IMG/VR virus record: IMGVR_UViG_3300025132_000160
Location: 1 to 32,417 of that record
Length of the DNA: 32,417 nucleotides
Origin: a virus
Strand: one strand, 5' to 3'
Made by a program: the position numbers and the translations under genes. Shown one piece after another: positions 15,543-20,909 of this stretch (positions within the stretch are counted from its first letter, which is position 1; each line of letters starts with the position of its first letter). A model generated the notes under the pieces. That model saw nothing but the letters and a program-made list of their open reading frames with translations. It searched no databases and had not been told where the DNA came from.

Positions 15543-15657
15543 AAAGGAAGTTAATCAGTTATAGTGTGTGGCGAGGTTTTGTTTTTTCATGGGTGTTTGT
15601 GATAGGCACTTTACTTCCTTTCCCTTGCCAACACACCCCTAATCAGATTTAATAACT
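15543..15657 (+). ncRNA. Structured leader with crossing helices, GUGUGUGG/ACACACC type
   Basis: Three helices can form. GTGTGTGGCGAGG (15564-15576) pairs with CCTTGCC-A-ACACAC (15623-15636), 13 pairs with a bulged A and one G-U. AGTTAT/ATAACT (15557-15562 with 15652-15657) extends it. AAAGGAAGT (15543-15551) pairs perfectly with ACTTCCTTT (15613-15621), crossing the first. The 3' strands are separated by one base, so the two long helices probably alternate. It fills nearly the whole 132-base gap and ends 15 bases before the ATG at 15673. Confidence 0.65.
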
Positions 15658-15672
15658 ATAAGGAAAAATAAT

Positions 15673-15900
15673 ATGGAAAATAAACAGGAACTTTATGGTA
15701 ATATGAACATTAAAGAATTACATAAGTGTTCAGTTACCTCAAAAGAAGTAATAGATAGAGATACGATTTGGTTAGTATATTATGATAAAGATAATGACGA
15801 ACTATTTCGTATGAGAGTAGAAAAAGTAAAAGAAAGATGGAACAAGGAAGCCGAGTTCTATGCAGATAAATATAATGATGAAAAGGAAGGTTATAGATGA
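15673..15900 (+). CDS. Early gene, small acidic hypothetical protein
   Basis: This 75-residue protein starts MENKQELYGNMNIKELHKCS after AAGGAAA. The segment DRDTIWLVYYDKDNDELFRM is a clear beta-strand pair, followed by a charged helix (VEKVKERWNKEAEFYADKYN). The stop overlaps the next start as ATGA, so the two are co-translated. No family recognised. It is transcribed behind the structured leader at 15543-15657. Confidence 0.65.
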   Translation: MENKQELYGNMNIKELHKCSVTSKEVIDRDTIWLVYYDKDNDELFRMRVEKVKERWNKEAEFYADKYNDEKEGYR

Positions 15901-16214
15901 AAAAAGATAATATAACATACATTGATACTAATGGAAATGAAATTACTACCAAAGAAAAGTATACTAAATATCCATATGATATATCAGAAACATTGTTGTT
16001 AGAGGAAGGTCACGAAATGTTAACAGTAGAAAATCCTTTTAGCAAAGAAAAATACAGGTTAACACCAATCGAGGAAAGTGTCTACTCAATGATAATGGGT
16101 GCACAATTAATGCCTGGATACGAAAAGAATCAAAAATTGATTCAAATAGTTCGTGATGGATTGAATTGGTTTAGAGATAACAATGCAAAAGCGTATATGA
16201 CGCTATTAGATTAA
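15897..16214 (+). CDS. Early gene, hypothetical protein
   Basis: This 105-residue protein is coupled to the gene before it by ATGA, with AAGGAAGG ahead of the start. It begins MKKDNITYIDTNGNEITTKE and ends in a helical half (VYSMIMGAQLMPGYEKNQKL, then WFRDNNAKAYMTLLD). The second half resembles the helical C-terminal segments of several small marine-phage proteins of unknown function (from memory, weak). The stop is followed directly by a TAA/TAAT repeat that forms one strand of the next RNA element. Confidence 0.65.
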   Translation: MKKDNITYIDTNGNEITTKEKYTKYPYDISETLLLEEGHEMLTVENPFSKEKYRLTPIEESVYSMIMGAQLMPGYEKNQKLIQIVRDGLNWFRDNNAKAYMTLLD

Positions 16215-16222
16215 TAATAATA

Positions 16223-16283
16223 ATAATAATGGAACGAACAGCGTTATACGCTAGGTGAGGTGTGGAGTGGGTTCCATTATTAT
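16223..16283 (+). ncRNA. Compact hairpin RNA with a putative two-tier G-quadruplex
   Basis: The closing helix 16223-16235 with 16271-16283 has 13 continuous pairs; its 5' strand is part of a TAA repeat. Inside, AGCG/CGCT (16240-16243 with 16249-16252) forms a small hairpin. The 3' part reads GG-TGA-GG-TGT-GG-AGT-GGG (16254-16271): four G pairs with exact 3-base spacers, suited to a two-layer quadruplex. It ends 21 bases before the next ATG, just before GGAG. The base pairing is visible. Quadruplex formation is inference. Confidence 0.65.
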
Positions 16284-16304
16284 AATAATAAAAGGAGAGT
16301 ACAA

Positions 16305-17027
16305 ATGATAGATAGAACTATGTGGTTCTTATATAACAGACTTGGTGACAACGATAGACAAGCACCAAGTATCGATTCTATTTCTGGTATGTTCTTTAAC
16401 TACTGGAAAATAATGAATGTAATGGATATCAATACACAAACATTAAGTGCTATTGATATTTACAATGGTCTAAATACTTGCTATGATAAAATGGCAAAAT
16501 CAACAGCAAAAAACCTATATGAATATGGTGAAGTTCCAGCAAATGCAGATTATCGTATTAGTTATTACGAACAAGAACACGAAATATATGATACATATGC
16601 TTGCTGCACAAATCTAAATGAAGTCTTAATTGAAGGTGGTGAACCTGAATTTGATGATACAGAACCATTTAGAGAAGCACTAAACGAAGTAGCATACGAA
16701 AATATAGAGTATGAAATTGAAAGCGAGTCATTTACTTTGAATGATGACGCTATCGAATGGTACAAAACTTGTCACCCTGGAGATGATAAGTTGATTACTT
16801 ATATGTATGATACTGGAAAGAACCTTGATTGGGAAGACATTGAAGAGTTCCTTGGTGATAAACTAGATATGGTAGACCACCAAAATGCAGATATGCATAT
16901 TACTCAAATTAGAAAGTTTATGTTAGATAGACTTGCTAATCAAAATGTAAATATCATAGATGGTTTAGAACAAACTGAAAATGGTATGAAAGAAGTAAAC
17001 CCTGAAACAGGTGAACTTCAAGATTAA
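16305..17027 (+). CDS. Early gene, 240-residue hypothetical protein
   Basis: The ATG at 16305 is chosen because AAGGAGAG precedes it. A longer frame from 16260 would run through the upstream RNA fold. The protein starts MIDRTMWFLYNRLGDNDRQA, has a helical middle, a strongly acidic patch (EFDDTEPFREALNEVAYENI) and LITYMYDTGKNLDWEDIEEF near residue 180. It is strongly acidic overall and could be a DNA mimic or host-enzyme inhibitor, but this is only a thought from charge. Length and composition are regular, so the gene is surely real. No family recognised. Confidence 0.7.
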   Translation: MIDRTMWFLYNRLGDNDRQAPSIDSISGMFFNYWKIMNVMDINTQTLSAIDIYNGLNTCYDKMAKSTAKNLYEYGEVPANADYRISYYEQEHEIYDTYACCTNLNEVLIEGGEPEFDDTEPFREALNEVAYENIEYEIESESFTLNDDAIEWYKTCHPGDDKLITYMYDTGKNLDWEDIEEFLGDKLDMVDHQNADMHITQIRKFMLDRLANQNVNIIDGLEQTENGMKEVNPETGELQD

Positions 17028-17047
17028 TTTGTCAGGTGGTCCGATAA

Positions 17048-17119
17048 CAGGAATATCCTGATAATGCAATACTCACATAGGATGATACATGGAAGAGCTC
17101 CAGTAGATGCCCAGTGAGT
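17048..17119 (+). ncRNA. Structured RNA segment, first of three in this gap
   Basis: CAGGA-ATA-TCCTG (17048-17060) is a perfect 5-bp triloop hairpin. ACTCAC/GTGAGT (17071-17076 with 17114-17119) closes a second arm containing TGGA/TCCA (17090-17093 with 17099-17102). No outer closing helix as strong as in other elements was found, so boundaries are uncertain. Confidence 0.5.
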
Positions 17120-17123
17120 TAAA

Positions 17124-17186
17124 TCAGAATAGAGGTAGTATGTAAGTCTGACGGCTTAGCTAGGAGCATTGCTACCTCAGTTCTGA
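17124..17186 (+). ncRNA. 63-base stem-loop RNA
   Basis: TCAGAA/TTCTGA (17124-17129 with 17181-17186) and GAGGTAG/CTACCTC (17132-17138 with 17172-17178) stack with small internal bulges, 13 pairs in all. The loop includes GGCTTAGCTAGGAGC, with a weak inner stem. It contains AGCATTGCT, also found at 14872. Confidence 0.6.
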
Positions 17187-17196
17187 ATAATATTAA

Positions 17197-17308
17197 TAAT
17201 AATGCGTTACGAGTATCTTGCATTGCCCTTACCAGTAGATAAAAACATAGTATACTGTGTTCTACTTGCAGAGAGATATGGAGTAGGGTAAGGTTTAACG
17301 CATTATTA
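17197..17308 (+). ncRNA. 112-base structured RNA with nested and crossing helices
   Basis: The closing helix 17197-17209 with 17296-17308 is 13 perfect pairs. Nested inside are CCTTACC/GGTAAGG (17227-17233 with 17287-17293), AGTAGA/TCTACT (17234-17239 with 17261-17266) stacked directly on it, and ACATAG/CTGTGT (17245-17250 with 17255-17260) with a TATA loop and one G-U. GTATCT/AGATAT (17213-17218 with 17274-17279) would cross the second helix as a pseudoknot (one G-U, weaker evidence). It ends 21 bases before the ATG at 17330, beside AAGGAGAG. Together with the two folds upstream it fills the 302-base gap. Confidence 0.75.
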
Positions 17309-17329
17309 AAACAATAAGGAGAGTATAAA

Positions 17330-17779
17330 ATGGGTTTAGACCAATATGCAGGTACAATTCGTACAAAAACATATGAATACACAACACCAGAAGGTGAAAA
17401 AAAAGAAGATAAATATCAGATGGCAGGTCCATTTGAATGGCGTAAACACGCAAGATTACAAGAGTTTATGAATCAATTATATATGGAAAGAAATAAACTT
17501 GAATCTAAATGGGTAGAAGATAGACTAGATAATGAAGAATATGTCTGGAATCCTATATCCTGGGATAGAATAGAACTATCAGAAGAAGACATTGACAAAC
17601 TAGAAAAAGCTATAAGAAGTAATTATAGTTCATATTTTTGTGATGGTGGATTCTTTTGGGGTCATGAAATTCAAGAGTCCCAAGCACAATACTACATAGA
17701 TAAAGATTTAGAATTTGTAGAATTTGCAAGAGAAGCATTGGCAGATGGCGAAACAGTTGTCTACGAATGTAGTTGGTAA
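17330..17779 (+). CDS. Conserved phage-type hypothetical protein (MGLD family)
   Basis: This 149-residue protein starts MGLDQYAGTIRTKTYEYTTP after AAGGAGAG. It contains FEWRKHARLQEFMNQLY and the aromatic NYSSYFCDGGFFWGHEIQES. The opening 'MGLD.Y' with a following 'WRKh..lq.fm' is a pattern I associate with a widespread phage protein family of unknown function. The assignment is from memory, without a search. The protein is acidic and probably single-domain. It has a structured RNA leader upstream and two structured RNAs downstream. Confidence 0.7.
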   Translation: MGLDQYAGTIRTKTYEYTTPEGEKKEDKYQMAGPFEWRKHARLQEFMNQLYMERNKLESKWVEDRLDNEEYVWNPISWDRIELSEEDIDKLEKAIRSNYSSYFCDGGFFWGHEIQESQAQYYIDKDLEFVEFAREALADGETVVYECSW

Positions 17780-17787
17780 TATTAACA

Positions 17788-17852
17788 TTACAGGAAGACT
17801 GGCTACTGTACAGAAGTCGTATAGAGAAGATAGCACGACCCTCTTCCTGTAA
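17788..17852 (+). ncRNA. 65-base structured RNA with crossing helices
   Basis: The closing helix 17788-17798 with 17842-17852 is 11 perfect pairs. Inside, GCTA/TAGC (17802-17805 with 17831-17834) and GTCGT/ACGAC (17816-17820 with 17835-17839) cross, with adjacent 3' strands. The 10-base linkers would allow a pseudoknot, or the helices may be alternatives. A self-complementary CTGTACAG (17806-17813) lies in the first linker and could dimerise. It begins eight bases after the stop of the gene before it. Confidence 0.65.
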
Positions 17853-17855
17853 ATA

Positions 17856-17988
17856 ATTGTCCCCTAGTGATGGCCTGGTACCTCACGGTATACCGAGATA
17901 AAGAACTGTTGCTAGGTTCGCAACGACTAACCATTCTCAATGGTATGTGGGGTATAAATCTAGATGGTAAACACAGCTAGGGGATGAT
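17856..17988 (+). ncRNA. 133-base multi-branched structured RNA
   Basis: The closing helix 17856-17867 with 17977-17988 has 12 pairs, two of them G-U, with a CCCC/GGGG centre. Inside are GGTA-CC/GG-TACC (17877-17894) with a 2-base bulge, GTTGC/GCAAC (17908-17912 with 17920-17924) with a 7-base loop, and ACCATT/AATGGT (17930-17935 with 17939-17944) with a triloop. A further weak GTG/CAC arm follows. The layout is like a large cloverleaf but lacks tRNA consensus bases and size. It ends 18 bases before the next ATG. Confidence 0.7.
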
Positions 17989-18006
17989 AAATAATAAGGA
18001 GGGCAT

Positions 18007-18219
18007 ATGCCTTGGAAAGTAATAGATGGACAACCTAAATTTTTTGTAGAAACAAATGTAAAACAAACAAAAGCTTGGCGTACAAAAACAAATAAAGAGT
18101 TTTATGAACGCTTTGGACACTGGTATTGGTTTACTGGTTATCAAAAAAGAAAAAGAAAAGGTTGGATAGAACAATATGATAGGAGTGCAAATGAGTCTAG
18201 TACCAAAAGACATGGATGA
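18007..18219 (+). CDS. Early gene, small basic hypothetical protein
   Basis: This 70-residue basic protein starts MPWKVIDGQPKFFVETNVKQ after AAGGAGGG, the strongest ribosome site in the block. It is rich in Lys, Trp and Tyr (FYERFGHWYWFTGYQKRKRK), suggesting nucleic-acid binding. It is the first of a run of tightly overlapping genes (18007-19462) without structured leaders between them. It overlaps the zinc-ribbon gene by 29 bases. Function unknown. Confidence 0.65.
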   Translation: MPWKVIDGQPKFFVETNVKQTKAWRTKTNKEFYERFGHWYWFTGYQKRKRKGWIEQYDRSANESSTKRHG

Positions 18220-18445
18220 TATGTGGGTATGTGATTATTGCGGCTCAGAAGAAGTACAAACAAGAGCATGGATTATTATAAATACAGAACAAGTAATGGA
18301 TACTTTGGATGATATTTATTGGTGCGATAATTGTAAAGATGAAGTAAACGCAATAACATACTTTGAATTTAAAGAAAAGATTGCCGAAGAGTGTGGAGGC
18401 AATAAAGATAAATATGATGAAATAATGGATGGGAGTAGAATGTAA
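18191..18445 (+). CDS. Zinc-ribbon protein
   Basis: The ATG at 18191 is preferred because AGGAG lies five bases upstream; an earlier in-frame ATG at 18176 has no site. The 84-residue protein starts MSLVPKDMDDMWVCDYCGSE and has two Cys pairs, CDYC (residues 14-17) and CDNC (about 45-48), the four ligands of a treble-clef or zinc-ribbon knuckle. The rest is acidic. Such small phage zinc ribbons may bind nucleic acid or a host protein. Its stop overlaps the next ATG (TAATG), so translation is coupled. Confidence 0.7.
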   Translation: MSLVPKDMDDMWVCDYCGSEEVQTRAWIIINTEQVMDTLDDIYWCDNCKDEVNAITYFEFKEKIAEECGGNKDKYDEIMDGSRM

Positions 18446-18663
18446 TGGAAAAAATAGATGCAAAAATAGAAATAGATGTATATTATTCTTTTGACGAAGA
18501 AACAGGATATTACTTAGATGCTGATAGCATTAGGTCAGATTTTGAACAAGCGTTAGATGATGTAGAAGCTAATGTATCACATTTGAATCACGAGCGTGAT
18601 GACCATTTGAGAACAAAACATATGGAGTTTCCTGAAAGAGAAACTGATGGAGCTGAGTTGTGA
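18445..18663 (+). CDS. Early gene, small acidic hypothetical protein
   Basis: This 72-residue, very acidic protein starts MEKIDAKIEIDVYYSFDEET and has the helix RSDFEQALDDVEANVSHLNH. The N-terminal beta hairpin and C-terminal helix suggest a small ferredoxin-like unit. Start and stop overlap both neighbours, so it is part of a coupled string. No family recognised. Confidence 0.65.
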   Translation: MEKIDAKIEIDVYYSFDEETGYYLDADSIRSDFEQALDDVEANVSHLNHERDDHLRTKHMEFPERETDGAEL

Positions 18664-18854
18664 GTAGATTATACGAAATGCACAATCATGTGACCGATAA
18701 AGAATGTAAAGATGCATTAGAATACTTTTGGTCGTTAGATATGCTTAATAATCGTATGAATAGCGATGAAAAATATTATTGTAAAATACTATTAAAAAGA
18801 GTTGCTAATACATTAAATATAACATTAATAGATGGAGAAGATGATGGAGAATAA
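18660..18854 (+). CDS. Early gene, small helical hypothetical protein (GTG start)
   Basis: The frame starts at GTG (18660-18662), overlapping the stop of the gene before it, with GGAG seven bases upstream. The 64-residue protein reads MSRLYEMHNHVTDKECKDAL, then LLKRVANTLNITLIDGEDDG, all helical with an acidic tail. The first in-frame ATG (residue 7) would lose the coupling, so the GTG is preferred. Function unknown. Confidence 0.6.
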   Translation: MSRLYEMHNHVTDKECKDALEYFWSLDMLNNRMNSDEKYYCKILLKRVANTLNITLIDGEDDGE

Positions 18855-19233
18855 TGCAAGAATAATAACCAATATACAAAACACTTTGAAAATGGTTCGT
18901 GAGCAGCTTGATTCTGAAAATGAAGTACCTAAGAAAGTAAAGTATACATCATTATTAGTAGATGATATTGCTCAACGATTAGATATTGGTGCTAAAAAAT
19001 ATGGTATGCAAGTACCTATAGAAGAATCAGATGGAAGGATATTTACACAAGAAGCATATGAAGAATTATGTGATGCTATTGTGTATTTATCTTCTGTTGG
19101 TTTAAACTTAATAAGTAAAGCCAATACTCAAGATGAAAGATACCATGCACATATGATGGGCAATATATTGTTTAACACTTGTTATCAAACAATTAAATAT
19201 ATGGAGTTGATATATGATAAAAAAACGATATAG
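18844..19233 (+). CDS. MazG-like nucleotide pyrophosphohydrolase-type protein
   Basis: The start at 18844 is chosen because GGAG lies six bases upstream; ATGs at 18832 and 18841 are also in frame. The protein (129 residues) starts MENNARIITNIQNTLKMVRE. The segment RLDIGAKKYGMQVPIEESDG followed by QEAYEELCDAIVYLSSVGLN matches the phage MazG-like pattern 'R...G..KYG...........EAYEE..DA.VYL', in which Glu and Asp of the EExxD helix bind Mg2+. The family hydrolyses NTPs or dNTPs to monophosphates, and phage members may tune nucleotide pools or alarmones. The classification is from motif shape, at medium confidence. Confidence 0.55.
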   Translation: MENNARIITNIQNTLKMVREQLDSENEVPKKVKYTSLLVDDIAQRLDIGAKKYGMQVPIEESDGRIFTQEAYEELCDAIVYLSSVGLNLISKANTQDERYHAHMMGNILFNTCYQTIKYMELIYDKKTI

Positions 19234-19462
19234 AAAAGATGAATTACAATTACTTGCAAAACAGTTTGTAATGAAAAGAATAGAAGGGTTTGAGATAGAA
19301 GAACAACGTAAATATTATCTTGAACCTAAGTTAGTAGATGAATGGTCATATTATGTTTATTGTACATGGAGAGAAAATACTATGATAAGAGGTTGGGATT
19401 TGAAATATCTTTATGACACACCCCTTGGTATGCCTGTATATACAGTAGATAAACCATTTTAG
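19214..19462 (+). CDS. Early gene, small hypothetical protein
   Basis: This 82-residue protein starts MIKKRYRKDELQLLAKQFVM and has aromatic stretches (KYYLEPKLVDEWSYYVYCTW). GGAG lies six bases before the start inside the previous gene, so translation is coupled. It ends the tightly packed early string. The 3' part of its gene contains ACACACCCCTTG, like the leader motif, but here it is coding. Function unknown. Confidence 0.6.
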   Translation: MIKKRYRKDELQLLAKQFVMKRIEGFEIEEQRKYYLEPKLVDEWSYYVYCTWRENTMIRGWDLKYLYDTPLGMPVYTVDKPF

Positions 19463-19473
19463 TAAATAAAATA

Positions 19474-19514
19474 ATTGGATTAGTGGGTTATTATATATAA
19501 CTTACTAGTCCAAT
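19474..19514 (+). promoter_or_regulatory. 18-bp perfect RNA hairpin before the recombination gene
   Basis: 19474-19491 pairs with 19497-19514 without interruption: 18 pairs including three G-U, with a 5-base loop. Because G-U pairs are not stable in DNA, it looks selected as RNA. It ends 28 bases before the ATG at 19543. An RNase III-type processing site that separates two early operons, or a leader stabiliser, is the simplest reading. No U-run follows, so it is not a terminator. Confidence 0.7.
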
Positions 19515-19542
19515 AATAATAAAAATATAATAAGGAGATTAT

Positions 19543-20109
19543 ATGAAGTTTAAAGGTAGAGAATATACCGAAGTAAAAGATAGACTTATCGCATTCGCAG
19601 ATGAGTTTCCACAAGCATCGATACAGACAGAACTAATTAGTGTAAGTCAAGTTATTGATACACCTACAGGAGAAACCTGTAATGAATATGTTGTTAAAGC
19701 AACAGTAATTCCAAATCCAGTAAAAGAACCAGAATGGTTTTATGTGGGTCATGCAGCTGAACGTGATAACACAGGATTTGTTAATAAAACATCAGCATTA
19801 GAAAATGGTGAAACATCAGCAGTAGGTCGTGCATTAGCATTTGCAGGTTTTGGTGGTGACTTTGCTATTGCTAGTAAAGAAGAAGTTGATAATGCAAAAG
19901 CTAAACAAAAGCAGATTAATCCTACAATCAAATCATTAGAGGCGATGGATAAAGCAGCTAGATTAGCTAACGATGCAAAGAAACTTCCAGAAGAAGATTA
20001 CTTGCGTTATAAACAAAAACGTCAAGCTGGATTCTTTGATACAAAACTTAAAGTAAGTCAAAGTACAGAATACTTTGAATCGTTAACGAAGAAAAAAGGA
20101 GCTAAATAA
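19543..20109 (+). CDS. Single-strand annealing-type recombination protein (ERF/Sak-like)
   Basis: This 188-residue protein starts MKFKGREYTEVKDRLIAFAD after AAGGAG. It has the family hallmark of an N-terminal 'G..Y..V..R...F...FP..SI.T' and the central NKTSALENGETSAVGRALAF, followed by AGFGGDFAIASKEEVDNA. Phage proteins with this ETSAVGRALaf core are usually assigned to the ERF/Sak type that anneals complementary single strands during replication-linked recombination. It heads a cassette with an SSB-like protein, primase-helicase and resolvase. The family is inferred from the motif, without a search. Confidence 0.7.
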   Translation: MKFKGREYTEVKDRLIAFADEFPQASIQTELISVSQVIDTPTGETCNEYVVKATVIPNPVKEPEWFYVGHAAERDNTGFVNKTSALENGETSAVGRALAFAGFGGDFAIASKEEVDNAKAKQKQINPTIKSLEAMDKAARLANDAKKLPEEDYLRYKQKRQAGFFDTKLKVSQSTEYFESLTKKKGAK

Positions 20110-20649
20110 ATGGCTATAACTGGAACTAAAGTGAAAACCAACACTTCCAATAAAAATTGGTTTGTAAATCAATGTCGTATTGTTGAAGCAGAACAAATTG
20201 ATTCTCAATACAATGACTGTAGTATTAGATTAAAACTAGAAGATAAAGACAATGGATATAACTACACTACATTTATCAATCAAAACTTTGAAAAAGATGT
20301 GAATGGTATTGTAACTGGTATGGCATTTCCAGAAGATTTAAACACTCTTTATCTTGCATCTGGAAAAGATATTAACGTATCTGACGTAGGTGAAGTTAAT
20401 GTTGATACATTAATTGATGGTGAAGTAGCTGTTATTAATTATGCAGCATCTGGTAAATACAAAAGAGCTACTTGGGGAGTAGTATCTAATCCTAATGATA
20501 CAGATGAGTTAGAAAAGAAATTTATGGCTCAGATAGCAAAAGGTTATCCTAAAAACTATCAAAACCCTAAAGAAACAATGGTTGAAGAAATGCTTGGTAA
20601 TAGAGAACCAGCACAGAAAACTGAAACTGTTGATGACCTTCCTTTCTAA
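20110..20649 (+). CDS. Single-stranded DNA-binding protein-like
   Basis: This 179-residue protein starts MAITGTKVKTNTSNKNWFVN, one base after the previous stop. The first 140 residues look like an OB-type beta barrel (CSIRLKLEDKDNGYNYTTFI, GEVAVINYAASGKYKRATWG). The C-terminus is a disordered acidic tail ending VDDLPF, the same kind of tip (DDIPF) by which bacterial SSBs dock replication proteins. Tail plus neighbour identity (annealing protein, helicase) supports SSB function. The beta-barrel family itself was not identified. The next gene overlaps by one base. Confidence 0.65.
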   Translation: MAITGTKVKTNTSNKNWFVNQCRIVEAEQIDSQYNDCSIRLKLEDKDNGYNYTTFINQNFEKDVNGIVTGMAFPEDLNTLYLASGKDINVSDVGEVNVDTLIDGEVAVINYAASGKYKRATWGVVSNPNDTDELEKKFMAQIAKGYPKNYQNPKETMVEEMLGNREPAQKTETVDDLPF

Positions 20650-20909
20650 TGACTGCAGAAGGTATAATATTAAGATGGATTGACAGTAGAGCTAATTCTT
20701 CTGACCCTTGGTTTGCTTCCTATGATTTAGAAGCAGAAGTACCAGTTTATGGAAGGTTAGCTCATCAAAAAGTACATACCCCAAGTACTTATTCTAGGGC
20801 ATTTAGAAAGATTCGTGAAAGTAATACTTTGATGCGTCTAGGTCTAGTGTTAGAAGAAACTGTTATCCCAACAACAAAGGTTAAAGGATGGAAAATAAAG
20901 AGACTATAA
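20649..20909 (+). CDS. Small replication-cassette protein, winged-helix-like
   Basis: This 86-residue protein starts MTAEGIILRWIDSRANSSDP at a TAATG junction with the SSB-like gene. The helices plus ATKVKGWKIKRL-type end (TYSRAFRKIRESNTLMRLGL) resemble the recognition helix and wing of a winged-helix fold. It is basic overall. It lies between SSB and primase-helicase, so a DNA-binding loader or origin-recognition helper is possible, but this is inference. It overlaps the next gene by 22 bases. Confidence 0.55.
   Translation: MTAEGIILRWIDSRANSSDPWFASYDLEAEVPVYGRLAHQKVHTPSTYSRAFRKIRESNTLMRLGLVLEETVIPTTKVKGWKIKRL

Noticed and set aside
16213-16230. TAA microsatellite as a free-standing repeat
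   Set aside because: It forms one strand of a 13-bp RNA helix, so its composition is explained by the fold.
16260-16304. Longer start for the 240-residue early protein
   Set aside because: It would run through the RNA stem and G-rich segment; the ATG at 16305 has a proper ribosome site.
17856-17988. A tRNA gene
   Set aside because: It is too long, has no T-arm consensus, no anticodon arm at the right spacing and no 7-bp acceptor layout.
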